NCBI RefSeq assembly: GCF_014697125.1 | Contig: NZ_JACJRG010000007.1 | Coordinates: forward strand, 1 to 64,000 | From: Anabaena minutissima FACHB-250 | GTDB taxonomy: Bacteria; Cyanobacteriota; Cyanobacteriia; Cyanobacteriales; Nostocaceae | Length of the DNA stretch: 64,000 nucleotides | Direction of reading: 5' to 3' | Part shown: one piece after another, positions 48,901-56,273 of the stretch | How positions within the stretch are numbered: the stretch's first letter is position 1 | Layout: each line of letters begins with the position of its first letter | Translations under genes and position numbers: made by a program | The notes under the pieces: model-generated | Told to the model about the DNA's origin: nothing | The model's database searches: none | Seen by the model: the letters and a program-made list of their open reading frames with translations, nothing else

Positions 48901-49111
48901 GGGCATCAGTTTCAATCCCCATCAGAATATTCTGATTGCTGGTTACGGCAACGGGATTGTCCGTTTCTGGGATGTTTCAGGTGAGAAACGACAGGTTGGT
49001 GACAACTTAAATAACTTGCTAGCAAGTGGTTGTGATTGGCTTAAAGACTATCTCGCGACCCATCCCGATACCAAAATTTGTCATTCTGTCAACATAAATA
49101 GGGAGTTTTGA
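45965..49111 (+). CDS. nSTAND1 NTPase with TM segment and six WD40 repeats
   Basis: 1048-aa sensor-type protein. YLGLNPFSEKDAPFFFGRDEQ (in outline) opens an nSTAND1 NTPase domain, with Walker A GESGVGKSS (44-52) and Walker B IFIILDQFEE (141-150). A second partial copy follows (about 235-430) with Walker B FIILDQFEEFF (343-353), but its P-loop position reads LLSTPSREESRIL. Then come winged-helix-like and helical regions, a TM segment near 645-668, and six WD40 repeats (about 764-1010) with S(L/F)SFSPDGKLLATGS..GxVRLW cores. The start 45965 is chosen over 45944 because GGAG lies at 45953-45956 and it avoids a 17-bp overlap. WD40 repeats probably recognise the trigger. Confidence 0.88.
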   Translation: MGEVPYLGLNPFSEKDAPFFFGRDEQKRAIARNLRVSRLTVLLGESGVGKSSILQAGVVPQFHRDGEQHQQEHDGKPLWAVVVFNAWHSDNPLMLLVNEIRHSVATALKIDPTSLKDEATITESLQTWTEILSEEPERGQIFIILDQFEEFFQYHSQESGEGTFADEFPRWVNRPSLSVNFLIAMRQDALAKLNHFQGRIINIFDNQLVLQRLDRPSAREAIVKPIGQYNLQQIITNYFMTSRLTLLSTPSREESRILKYGVVHRLQQIAQRNLHNQSVTQIATVIFNSWRGNPVVNLKQQVDNHIRTIFPDVQVSQAGTSLAQTLQEWAEHIGSKEEKGELFIILDQFEEFFQYQQPDMGEGSFVAEFARAVNYAELPVHFLIAIRDEELNLLKYFEQRIPGIFDNHLRIKELEEDSAIADLVKPIEESTDKTSQAIAIEPELVEEVLNQVQVGMVSLIETDQGRISIPSTSQDNIEIEAPFLELVMERLWKEEIGKKSSHCLRLETLNQFSIPEKNITAAQRIANEHLSEQMNILSDRERDAMATVFKYLVSAGGTKIAYPVLDLPETTGLDQGELISVLDKLDRQRILRTVKAPNHLDIKRYEIFHDIIALPILKWRDRYLLDKRLKEEKEKGKQKAEKRILGSSLIGGGILLFSIIMSALFLEVSNNLHQLVVADTEMEKAGDAYTNEPYRPTGQIDGLITAIQAGNRLLAPLKNPLITWNPVLAPRINGYKNNSIQVLQKILNNIKEKNNLILRPMPQSDMFSMSFSQDRKLIATGFADGTVHLWTPQGKKLNEFPVSGGKVLSLSFNPDGKLLAIGSIDGNVSLWTLQGQQKNQFPVPGGAVLSLSFSPDGKLLATGSVDGNVRLWTLQGQKLNELQVSQDPIYSLSFSPDGKLLATGSQSGAVRLWDLHNLKLLKALPLPNRVSVWSLNFSPDGQHLATGYNNSIVRLWTIQGEKDEKPKEFKIYPVPFPVLGISFNPHQNILIAGYGNGIVRFWDVSGEKRQVGDNLNNLLASGCDWLKDYLATHPDTKICHSVNINREF

Positions 49112-49115
49112 CTAT

Positions 49116-49391
49116 ATGGAAACCAAACACGATGAATGGAAGGTTTTGCAACTCTTTACAGTATTAGTCGTTGCTATAATTTTTAGTTCTGCTTTGTCCA
49201 ATTCTGCTGTAGTAGAGGCGGCAGGTATTTCAGAGTTAACAATAGAAGAGCGCTTAGTGAAGGTGAGAAAACATATACAGCAGAGAAGTGAAGAACTCAC
49301 AGATTCGTATTTCACTGTATCTTCACGACCAGATTATCTAAAGTCTAAAGATACCATTTTAATCGCGTGGGGTAAAACACCGGGCAAGTAG
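49116..49391 (+). CDS. OscA/GrrA-like RiPP precursor peptide with very short core
   Basis: 91-aa peptide. Residues 9-36 form a signal or TM segment (LQLFTVLVVAIIFSSALS, then VVEAAG). The leader ISELTIEERLVKVRKHIQQRSEEL resembles the TIExRLxxLxxxLRER leader of GrrA/OscA-family cyclophane peptides, and a radical SAM/SPASM gene of the matching type follows. Typical GrrA/OscA cores are long, Gly-rich, with many WxN/WxD units. Here the core is reduced to IAWGKTPGK with one aromatic-x-x triplet, WGK (85-87). The gene starts four bases after the nSTAND stop, so it is coupled to it. Assignment rests on leader plus context. Confidence 0.65.
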   Translation: METKHDEWKVLQLFTVLVVAIIFSSALSNSAVVEAAGISELTIEERLVKVRKHIQQRSEELTDSYFTVSSRPDYLKSKDTILIAWGKTPGK

Positions 49392-49419
49392 CCCAACCAT
49401 CAAATCCAAAAAATTGGTG

Positions 49420-50592
49420 ATGAAATCTATGCAATACACCAACATTGGACTCGTCAGACTCGTTGTCATTCAACCCACTACCTTCTGTAATCTAGATTGC
49501 GATTATTGCTATCTACCCAATCGCCAATCTAAACTACAGATGTCCCTCGATTTGCTCGAACCCATCTTTAAAAATCTTTTTCACAGCCAATTAATTGATC
49601 AAGAATTTACTGTTATTTGGCACGCAGGCGAACCCTTATCGATGCCGATCGCTTTTTATCATGCGGCATTTCAAAATATTAATAAACTCAATCAAGCGTT
49701 TAACCAAAATCGCTGCACCATATATCAGTCCATTCAAACTAATGGAACACTTATTAATCAAGCTTGGTGTGATTTGTTTAAAAGCTATCAAGTGAGGATA
49801 GGTATTAGCCTTGATGGTCTGGATTTTATCCACGATGCTTACCGCAAGACTAGGAAAGGCTTGGGTACTCATGCCAGCACTATGAGAGGATTATCGCTAC
49901 TCAAGGCAAATAATATTGACTTTCGTGTAATTGCTGTGCTAACTCAAGACTCTTTAGATTATCCAGAAGAGATGTTCAATTTCTTCATGGAAAATGACAT
50001 TAGAAAGGTGGGATTTAATATTGACGAAAAAATAGGCTTTCATGAGTCATCATCTTTTGAAAATAGGGGAATAGAAGAACGCTACCGTGATTTTATGCAG
50101 CGTTTCTATGAGCTAGTGAAAAGCACGAATTGGTACTTAAAAATTAGAGAATTCGAGGAGCTTAAACATAAAATTTGCTACGGAATGCCCAATGAAATAA
50201 AAGGTCAATTTACACCTTTTTCAATTATCAGCATAGACTATCAAGGTGATTTTTCTACATTCTCACCAGAACTTTTATCTATGAAAAGTTCTATCTATGG
50301 GGATTTTATTTTGGGTAATGTGGAACATGACACGTTTGAATCAGCCTATAAAACAGATAAATTCAAAAGAATCAATCACGATATTCAAGCAGGGGTCGAT
50401 TTGTGTCAGCATACCTGTCCATATTTCTCTGTCTGTGGAGGTGGTTCTCCTGCTAACAAATACTTTGAAAATGGCTTGTTTGAATCGTCTGAAACGATGT
50501 ATTGCAAATATACAACAAAGATTTTAACAGATATCATTCTGGACGATATTGAAACTTATTTGGTACTCGATCAACCCAAGATTAACGGATGA
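49420..50592 (+). CDS. Radical SAM/SPASM peptide maturase (GrrM/OscB-like)
   Basis: 390-aa enzyme (ATG 49420 chosen; TTG and GTG lie in frame just before). The radical SAM [4Fe-4S] motif is TTFCNLDCDYCYLP (CxxxCxxC, near residues 22-29), followed by WHAGEPLSMP. The C-terminal SPASM region has cysteines in DLCQHTCPYFSVCGGGSPANK and MYCKY for auxiliary clusters. GrrM/OscB enzymes cross-link aromatic side chains to the Cbeta of the third residue in cyclophane RiPPs; the peptide encoded 28 bp upstream is the probable substrate. Secure as radical SAM/SPASM, likely as GrrM-type. Confidence 0.88.
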   Translation: MKSMQYTNIGLVRLVVIQPTTFCNLDCDYCYLPNRQSKLQMSLDLLEPIFKNLFHSQLIDQEFTVIWHAGEPLSMPIAFYHAAFQNINKLNQAFNQNRCTIYQSIQTNGTLINQAWCDLFKSYQVRIGISLDGLDFIHDAYRKTRKGLGTHASTMRGLSLLKANNIDFRVIAVLTQDSLDYPEEMFNFFMENDIRKVGFNIDEKIGFHESSSFENRGIEERYRDFMQRFYELVKSTNWYLKIREFEELKHKICYGMPNEIKGQFTPFSIISIDYQGDFSTFSPELLSMKSSIYGDFILGNVEHDTFESAYKTDKFKRINHDIQAGVDLCQHTCPYFSVCGGGSPANKYFENGLFESSETMYCKYTTKILTDIILDDIETYLVLDQPKING

Positions 50593-50628
50593 AGTAGCTA
50601 TATCTAGAAACTAAAAAAGTAAAAATTT

Positions 50629-51666
50629 ATGCAAGTACCACAGCAAGAAAACCAAACTCGTAATGGTTCGATTTTGGATCAGCAGAAACAAGCCCTACCA
50701 GAGGTATCTTCACCTCTGACAATAGCCAAAAGTTTTTCAGAAAATCAACGGCTTCTGATTGAAGCTTATCTAAAGCTATTAGATATAGTTGCAGTATCCC
50801 AAGTATCAACAAGGGTGCTGCCAAGCATTACTAAAAACCGTTATCTTGTCTATGTGCATGGGATTAGCCAGCATCAACATGGATATTCCAACAGTTGGTG
50901 GCAAGCATTACAACCTTATATTGGAAAAGTGTTCGAGGATGGCAATCTTGGTGATACCCGTAGAGAGGTGCTGTGGAGTGATTTAGTTAATGCGTCAACT
51001 GTTGCTGATATGGTTGATACTACGCAAAAAGAGCAATTAAAGCGAGAGATTCTGGCAATTTTAGAAGATAGACAGCGACAAGAGATAGCCACAAAAACTG
51101 GCGGTGGTCGCCAGGTACATCTGTCCATGCAGACTCGTGTCATAGAACCTAGTCAGGTTTTGGGAATTGATGACTTTCTCATCTATATGTTGAACAGCGA
51201 AATGCGCCAACAAATCATCAATCGCTTTACTGATACTGTGAAACCACTCCTTGGCAGTAATAATCAAATCGACATTATTTCCCACAGTTGGGGTACTGTA
51301 GTTGCCTACGAAGGGTTACGAGAACTTGAGGCTGAACAATTTTTACAGGGACAAGTCTCAAACTTCTTTACTGTGGGCAGTGCATTATCCATTGGACCAG
51401 TCCGCGCCTCTTTGCGCCGAGAAAATCAGGATGGTCGCCGACCTTCTATGGTGAATAAATGGATTAATCTTGATGCACAAGGGGATTTGGTTGGCGGAAT
51501 GTTAGGAGATATGTTCGAGATTACTCAGGAAAACCTGGGACTTTACCCAATTGGTTGTCTATTAGAGTGGTTTGGTTATAGGTTATCCTGTGCGCACCAT
51601 TCTTACTTTGTAAAGGAAAATACAACGGTCAACCGAGATATCTTTGCTCAGTACATTGTGAGCTAA
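50629..51666 (+). CDS. Alpha/beta hydrolase (lipase-like), last gene of the island
   Basis: 345-aa protein. YLVYVHGISQHQHGYSNSWW is the first strand with HG oxyanion loop; the nucleophile is Ser220 in DIISHSWGTVVAYEGL; acid and base candidates are Asp in NLDAQGDLVGG and His in CAHHSYF. The N-terminal 60 residues are a helical extension. No signal peptide. In NTPase-driven conflict systems, lipase-like hydrolases are predicted membrane-attacking effectors. It lies 36 bp after the radical SAM gene, with an inserted MITE-like element 27 bp beyond its stop. Confidence 0.78.
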   Translation: MQVPQQENQTRNGSILDQQKQALPEVSSPLTIAKSFSENQRLLIEAYLKLLDIVAVSQVSTRVLPSITKNRYLVYVHGISQHQHGYSNSWWQALQPYIGKVFEDGNLGDTRREVLWSDLVNASTVADMVDTTQKEQLKREILAILEDRQRQEIATKTGGGRQVHLSMQTRVIEPSQVLGIDDFLIYMLNSEMRQQIINRFTDTVKPLLGSNNQIDIISHSWGTVVAYEGLRELEAEQFLQGQVSNFFTVGSALSIGPVRASLRRENQDGRRPSMVNKWINLDAQGDLVGGMLGDMFEITQENLGLYPIGCLLEWFGYRLSCAHHSYFVKENTTVNRDIFAQYIVS

Positions 51667-51693
51667 GTGCTAGACTCTACCCGAAATTCGGAA

Positions 51694-51838
51694 CTAGTAG
51701 GTCATCAAATTTGAATTGAGGGATAAGCTTTTTTTGTAGTAAGGACTAAAGTTTTTAGAAAAATCAGGACTAAAGTCCTCTCTACGAGACGCTACGCGAA
51801 TACTACGAACCGTCAAAACTAACTTGATAGACCACTAG
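51694..51838. mobile_element. MITE-like element, family A copy 1
   Basis: About 145 bp bounded by CTAG on both sides with imperfect inverted ends (left CTAGTAGGTCATCAA, right-end complement CTAGTGGTCTATCAA). It contains internal GTAGTAAGGACTAAAG / CAGGACTAAAGTCC palindromes. It closely matches 61818-61941 in the opposite orientation but carries an extra GAGACGCTACGCGAATAC insert. No coding capacity. Confidence 0.7.
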
Positions 51839-51882
51839 GGTTAGGCTACGCTTTAACATACCCTACTGTTACGGCAATTTTT

Positions 51883-53340
51883 CTATGGGTTATCTCGCTG
51901 TTGTTGGCGTGCTTGGAGTTTGAGCATAATCTCTGCGTGCATTTCACGGGTGATGGGGTAGAAATAGGTTAAGACTAAGCCCAAAATTAAACAGATGGTG
52001 GGTAAAGGGCCAACGGCAATGCGAATAGCTAGTAAGGCTGATTCAGGTTGTATGGGTGGTGGACTTTGACCGGCTACAGTTTCTTGAAAACCGGATGCTT
52101 GCAAGGCATTACCTACTAAAAATAGCCCAAAAGCTAAACCAAATTTTTGCAACAACACCATAAAACCATAAAAAATCCCTTCCCGGCGTTGTCCAGTTTG
52201 GAGTTCATCTAATTCAATCACATCGGGAATCATCGACCAGGGAACTAAGTAAGCTGTGGATACGCCAACACCCGCCATGATAGCCATGACATACATCAGA
52301 ACTATTTGACCAGGTTGTAAGAAAAAGAGTCCGGCGGCGGCAATTATCCATAAACTCATACCGAGGAAATAAACTAGTTTTTTACCAACTCTTTTACTCA
52401 CAGCCGCCCAGACAAATAACATTAATAGGGCTGTCCCTTGAACTGCAATCATGACTGTCGGTACATCTGCGGTTTTGAGGGACATACAGTAGATGACAAA
52501 GAAGGGAATAATACTGGCGGTGATTTGTACGCCTAGCCAAGAAAATAGATAGATACCGATAACGAAGAGAAAAGGTCGGTTAGTAAAAACAATTTTGAGT
52601 TGTGCAAAAAAGGGTATAGATTCAGATTCTTCGACTTGAATACGTTGAGCTTCAAAAGCTAAGACGCGATCGCGCACGCCAAAAATACACCAATATAAAG
52701 ATATAACGGAAATTACAGTACAAATTGCTGCTAAAACTATATATTGTTGTTGCTCATTGACTATCTGGGAAAACACTACTTGCGCTAACAACAATGACAG
52801 AATACTACCACCAATAGAAAAGGCAAAGCGAAAACTATTCAGGCTGGTACGTTCGTCATAATCTTGGGTGAGTTCTGGGGTGAGTGCGGTGTAAGGCAAA
52901 TTCACCACAGTATAAAAAACTTGGGAAATTAACCCAATCGCTACGTAATACCAAAATAACGCCCAAACATTAATACTTTGGTTGCTATTAAATTGCGGTA
53001 CAATCCACTGCAAGAAAAAGAAGATGCCGAAAGGAATTGCACCATAAAACATCCAAGGTAAACGACGACCCCAATGCCTTGATTGGGTCTTATCTGTTAG
53101 CACTCCCACAAAAGGATCGTTGACTGCATCCCAGATTTTACCAATCAACAAGACACTACCAGCTAAACCTGCTGGAATCCCCGCTACATTGGTAAAGAAA
53201 ATCAAGAGAAAAAATATGGATATGTTGGCGGTAATTGCGGGGCCTAAATCTCCCGCACCATAGGCCAGCTTGGTTTTTAAATCTAGTTTTTGACTAAGTT
53301 TATGCTTTTGGGGATAGTCATCAGCCGCAGAATCGTTCAT
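51883..53340 (-). CDS. GPH-family sugar:cation symporter (MFS)
   Basis: 485-aa, 12-TM protein of the glycoside-pentoside-hexuronide:cation symporter family. LKTKLAYGAGDLGPAITANI (about residues 19-38), the GKIWDAVNDPFVGVLTDKTQSR motif (about 66-87) and GRRLPWMFYGAIPFGI are typical, and DYDERTSLNSFRFAFS follows in the central loop. Substrate unknown; cyanobacterial members are often only annotated as MFS transporters. Divergent from the phosphoribosyltransferase gene 71 bp away. Confidence 0.85.
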   Translation of the reverse strand: MNDSAADDYPQKHKLSQKLDLKTKLAYGAGDLGPAITANISIFFLLIFFTNVAGIPAGLAGSVLLIGKIWDAVNDPFVGVLTDKTQSRHWGRRLPWMFYGAIPFGIFFFLQWIVPQFNSNQSINVWALFWYYVAIGLISQVFYTVVNLPYTALTPELTQDYDERTSLNSFRFAFSIGGSILSLLLAQVVFSQIVNEQQQYIVLAAICTVISVISLYWCIFGVRDRVLAFEAQRIQVEESESIPFFAQLKIVFTNRPFLFVIGIYLFSWLGVQITASIIPFFVIYCMSLKTADVPTVMIAVQGTALLMLFVWAAVSKRVGKKLVYFLGMSLWIIAAAGLFFLQPGQIVLMYVMAIMAGVGVSTAYLVPWSMIPDVIELDELQTGQRREGIFYGFMVLLQKFGLAFGLFLVGNALQASGFQETVAGQSPPPIQPESALLAIRIAVGPLPTICLILGLVLTYFYPITREMHAEIMLKLQARQQQRDNP

Positions 53341-53411
53341 AATGTTTTGCGCTCATACTAAAATAAGAAATTTGCGATCGCTTTTAGTATCACCTATAAA
53401 ATACTTACCTT

Positions 53412-53921
53412 ATGCCAGACCTTTACGTTTCTTGGTCAGAATATCACTATAAAATTGAGCAACTGGCGGCTCAGATTTATCACTCCGGTTGGGAATTTAA
53501 TCAGATTGTTTGTCTAGCCAGAGGCGGACTGCGAGTTGGTGATATTCTTTCCCGTATATATCAACAGCCTTTGGCAATTTTAGCAACATCATCTTACAGT
53601 GGCCCTGGTAAACAAGAAAGAAGTAATTTAAGCTTTGCTCGTCATTTAACCATGACCACTGAAACATTAGGCTCGCGTATTTTGGTTGTTGATGACTTAG
53701 TAGATTCTGGCATCACACTTAAGGAAACTATTCCTTGGCTGGATGAAAATATTGACTCCCCAATTGAGGAGATTCGCACAGCCGTGATTTGGTATAAAGC
53801 TTGTTCTGTCGTTGTACCCAATTATTACATTGATTATTTGCCCGATAATCCTTGGATTCGTCAACCTTTTGAACATTATGAACAGATAAGTCCGGCGGAA
53901 ATGGCGGCTAAGGTGGGTTGA
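53412..53921 (+). CDS. Phosphoribosyltransferase (xanthine/hypoxanthine-type)
   Basis: 169-aa purine-salvage-type enzyme. The PRPP-binding motif is RILVVDDLVDSGITLKE (about residues 92-108), and IVCLARGGLRVGDILSR (about 35-51) forms the PPi loop. It begins MPDLYVSWSEYHYKIEQLAAQI, as in archaeal and cyanobacterial Gpt-like proteins. It probably transfers ribose-5-phosphate to guanine, xanthine or hypoxanthine, but the base is not determined. Confidence 0.85.
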   Translation: MPDLYVSWSEYHYKIEQLAAQIYHSGWEFNQIVCLARGGLRVGDILSRIYQQPLAILATSSYSGPGKQERSNLSFARHLTMTTETLGSRILVVDDLVDSGITLKETIPWLDENIDSPIEEIRTAVIWYKACSVVVPNYYIDYLPDNPWIRQPFEHYEQISPAEMAAKVG

Positions 53922-54000
53922 GGGGGCATTAATCTCTCTTTCTGTGCCTTTGTGCTGTTATTAAGAGCTTTTTAACCACAGAGGCACGGAGAACACAGAG

Positions 54001-54927
54001 CTAGAATAACCACAACCACATCGGGAGTGTGAATAGTAAGAGAATAGATCCTAGTGCTAACGTTGTGACTGCGAGATTGCGGTCTAAATTAAAGGTTTCG
54101 GCAATTACGAGGGAAGCGAAGGCTGGAGGCATAGCCATTTGTAGGATAATTACCTTGGCGGCTGGCCCCGTTAATCCCAAAAAGGGCAAAGTACAGCCCA
54201 AAATGAAGGGAACGATCAGCATTTTAATGAGTAAGCTGATTCCTACCTGTGGTAAGTTGACCCAAGTGTTAAGCTTTGCCAACCGCATCCCAATTAATAC
54301 TAAAGATAAAGCTACTGTAGTCCAAGCTAATGTATCTAAGCTGAATGCTACCTCATCAGGAATTGCTATTTGACGGAATAATAAGCCAAAGCCAAAACTC
54401 CAGATGGCGGGGTTAATCAAAATAGCTTTAGCTACTTGAGTAATGTGTCCTTGATTGTGTCCATTGTCACCAAAACGCGCACCTAAAGCTACACCCAAGC
54501 CATACGCACCAGGAAAAGACCCCAGTAAATCGTAAAATAATGCCCAAGCAAAGTATTCTTGACCGATCATTGCTAAGGTGATGGGAAAACCCAGATATCC
54601 GGTGTTACCAATCATCGCTGCTAACAACAAACTACCTTGAGTAGACTTTTGGGGGGTGGTTTTGCTGAAGTAAGTTTGTACTTTGATGCCTAGCCATGCT
54701 AAAAATGCTCCTAGTAGAATAGCAAGGTAAGCGATCGCTGGAGCAATCCAAATCGGCCCTGATAAGTCAGCTTGGCGTAAGAAAGCAACAATACTGATAG
54801 GTACTCCCACCCAAAACAAGAATTGAGCTAAACGAGTCGGGACTGTACTAGGTAGTTTCCGTCCCAGCATGAATCCTATGAAGACTAATCCCACAAGTTT
54901 GACGTATAGTTCTAGGAGATTTATCAA
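54001..54927 (-). CDS. AEC-family (auxin efflux carrier-like) transporter
   Basis: 308-aa protein with ten predicted TM helices. It starts INLLELYVKLVGLVFIGFMLG, has AAMIGNTGYLGFPITLAMIG with the unwound Asn-Thr-Gly-Pro-type crossover (about residues 105-124), and ends near QMAMPPAFASLVIAETFNLD, the second crossover. The bacterial AEC substrate cannot be told (malonate, malate and others in known cases). The region before it (53935-53990) carries a common ACCACAGAGGCAC repeat. Confidence 0.85.
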   Translation of the reverse strand: MINLLELYVKLVGLVFIGFMLGRKLPSTVPTRLAQFLFWVGVPISIVAFLRQADLSGPIWIAPAIAYLAILLGAFLAWLGIKVQTYFSKTTPQKSTQGSLLLAAMIGNTGYLGFPITLAMIGQEYFAWALFYDLLGSFPGAYGLGVALGARFGDNGHNQGHITQVAKAILINPAIWSFGFGLLFRQIAIPDEVAFSLDTLAWTTVALSLVLIGMRLAKLNTWVNLPQVGISLLIKMLIVPFILGCTLPFLGLTGPAAKVIILQMAMPPAFASLVIAETFNLDRNLAVTTLALGSILLLFTLPMWLWLF

Positions 54928-55028
54928 TGTTGTGTCTGGGGATATAGATGTAAAATGCTACCCAATCAGTTTATTTCTATTTAGTTTAAAATCTGTTATG
55001 AATTGTGAACAAAAACAGGAGTTGACCT

Positions 55029-55835
55029 TTGAATAAAGCTGGATATTCTGGAAAACCAAAAAACTCATTAGGTGAACCTATTGACGATATTCCAGCAGCT
55101 TTACGCGATACTCCTGATGTCGCGCGTAAGACAAAGTTGCAACCCATAGTTTTGTTGCTGGGGGGAGTAACAATATTTGTACTGCTGGCTATAATTAGCG
55201 GCTTTTTGTTTTCGCTCACCACACCGAAGAAAACCGTCGAATCTCAACCTTCACCTGTTAGTTCTGTTCCTACACCAACTCCTACTAATTCTCCCAATAA
55301 TATTGATAGTGTATTGGGACATTTGGCATATCCAGAAGCACCAGCATCAGAATTAGTCCCAATCACCGCCGATGGCCGAATCAGAATGCGGAAAAACGCC
55401 GCCGCTAGATATCAGGCGATGGTACAAGCGGCCAGGAGTGCAGGGGTAATTTTAGTCCCTATTTCTGGCTTTCGTGCTGTAAAAGAACAGGAGCAGTTAT
55501 TTTTTACTATTGGCGCACAACGCAATCAAACTCCAGCGCAAAGAGCAGCTCTCAGTGCGCCGCCAGGACATAGTGAACACCATACTGGTTACGCTGTGGA
55601 TATTGGGGATGGAGCAGCACCAGCTACAAATCTGCAAGTTACCTTTGAAAATACCAGAGCTTTTCAATGGCTCAAAGCTAATGCTGCGCGCTTTGGCTTT
55701 GAGCTGTCCTTTGGACAAGATAATCAACAAGGGGTGAGTTATGAACCTTGGCACTGGCGTTTTGTGGGCGATCGCGATAGCCTGGAAACGTTCTATAAAG
55801 CCAGAAATATCAAACCAGCTAAAATAGCTCAATGA
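55029..55835 (+). CDS. D-alanyl-D-alanine carboxypeptidase, VanY/M15B type
   Basis: 268-aa membrane-anchored peptidase. The start is TTG at 55029, supported by AGGAG at 55017-55021 seven bases upstream. A TM anchor lies near residues 38-62 (IVLLLGGVTIFVLLAIISG), then a Pro/Ser/Thr linker. The catalytic zinc domain has SGFRAVKEQEQLF, SEHHTGYAVDIGDG (SxHxxGxAxD, His and Asp ligands) and EPWHWRFVGD (catalytic Glu and His). It trims the terminal D-Ala of peptidoglycan stem peptides. Confidence 0.88.
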   Translation: MNKAGYSGKPKNSLGEPIDDIPAALRDTPDVARKTKLQPIVLLLGGVTIFVLLAIISGFLFSLTTPKKTVESQPSPVSSVPTPTPTNSPNNIDSVLGHLAYPEAPASELVPITADGRIRMRKNAAARYQAMVQAARSAGVILVPISGFRAVKEQEQLFFTIGAQRNQTPAQRAALSAPPGHSEHHTGYAVDIGDGAAPATNLQVTFENTRAFQWLKANAARFGFELSFGQDNQQGVSYEPWHWRFVGDRDSLETFYKARNIKPAKIAQ

Positions 55836-55838
55836 AAA

Positions 55839-55877
55839 GTGCTGAGTGCTGAGTGCTGAGTGCTGAGTGCTGAGTGT
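55839..55877. repeat. GTGCTGA heptamer tandem array
   Basis: About five copies of gtgctga lie right after the VanY stop. The same heptamer recurs at 62864-62943. Classic Nostocales short tandem repeat. Confidence 0.8.
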
Positions 55878-55879
55878 AT

Positions 55880-55920
55880 AAAAAATCAACCAACTTCTGT
55901 GAGAAGTTGGTTGATTTTTT
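55880..55920. terminator. Bidirectional terminator between the VanY gene and tRNA-Thr
   Basis: A 19-bp perfect stem with A-tract/T-tract ends and a GTG loop (left core CAACCAACTTCT). It ends leftward tRNA transcription and rightward VanY transcription. Confidence 0.85.
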
Positions 55921-55924
55921 ATAA

Positions 55925-55996
55925 AGCCCGTGACGAGGATTGAACTCGTGACCTCACCCTTACCAAGGGTGTGCTCTACCACTGAGCCACACGGGC
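55925..55996 (-). tRNA. tRNA-Thr (GGT anticodon)
   Basis: 72-nt cloverleaf with acceptor GCCCGTG/CACGGGC, D-arm GCTCAGTGGTAGAGC, anticodon loop CTTGGTAA with GGT, and T-arm GTTCAATCC. CCA is not encoded. Confidence 0.93.
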
Positions 55997-56056
55997 GAAT
56001 TTTTTGGAAATTCTAGATTTTGAATTTGCATGAAATCCAAAACCTAAAATTGAAGG

Positions 56057-56139
56057 TGGGCCGGGCTGGATTTGAACCAGCGTAGGCGTAAACCAACGGA
56101 TTTACAGTCCGTCTCCATTAACCACTCGGACACCGACCC
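56057..56139 (-). tRNA. tRNA-Tyr (GTA anticodon)
   Basis: 83-nt class II tRNA with acceptor GGGTCGG/CCGGCCC (one G-T pair), anticodon loop ACTGTAAA with GTA, a long variable arm and T-loop GTTCAAATC. CCA is not encoded. It lies 60 bp upstream of tRNA-Thr on the same strand, so the two are probably co-transcribed. Confidence 0.93.
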
Positions 56140-56213
56140 GTATGTCCCACGATTTACAATAATAGCAGCATATTTTAGAAATGGCAAGGGCTTGAGAAAA
56201 AGTTTAGGAAGTT

Positions 56214-56268
56214 TGTAGTCAGGACTTTAGTCCTGAAAGTTTCTAAGCACTAAAGTTCTGACTATAAA
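56214..56268. repeat. Family-A core palindrome without ends
   Basis: GTAGTCAGGACTTTAGTCCTG is followed by a complementary arm TAAGCACTAAAGTTCTGACTA. It shares the inner palindrome of the MITE-like elements at 51694 and 61818 but lacks the CTAG-bounded ends. Confidence 0.55.
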
Positions 56269-56273
56269 ACTGT

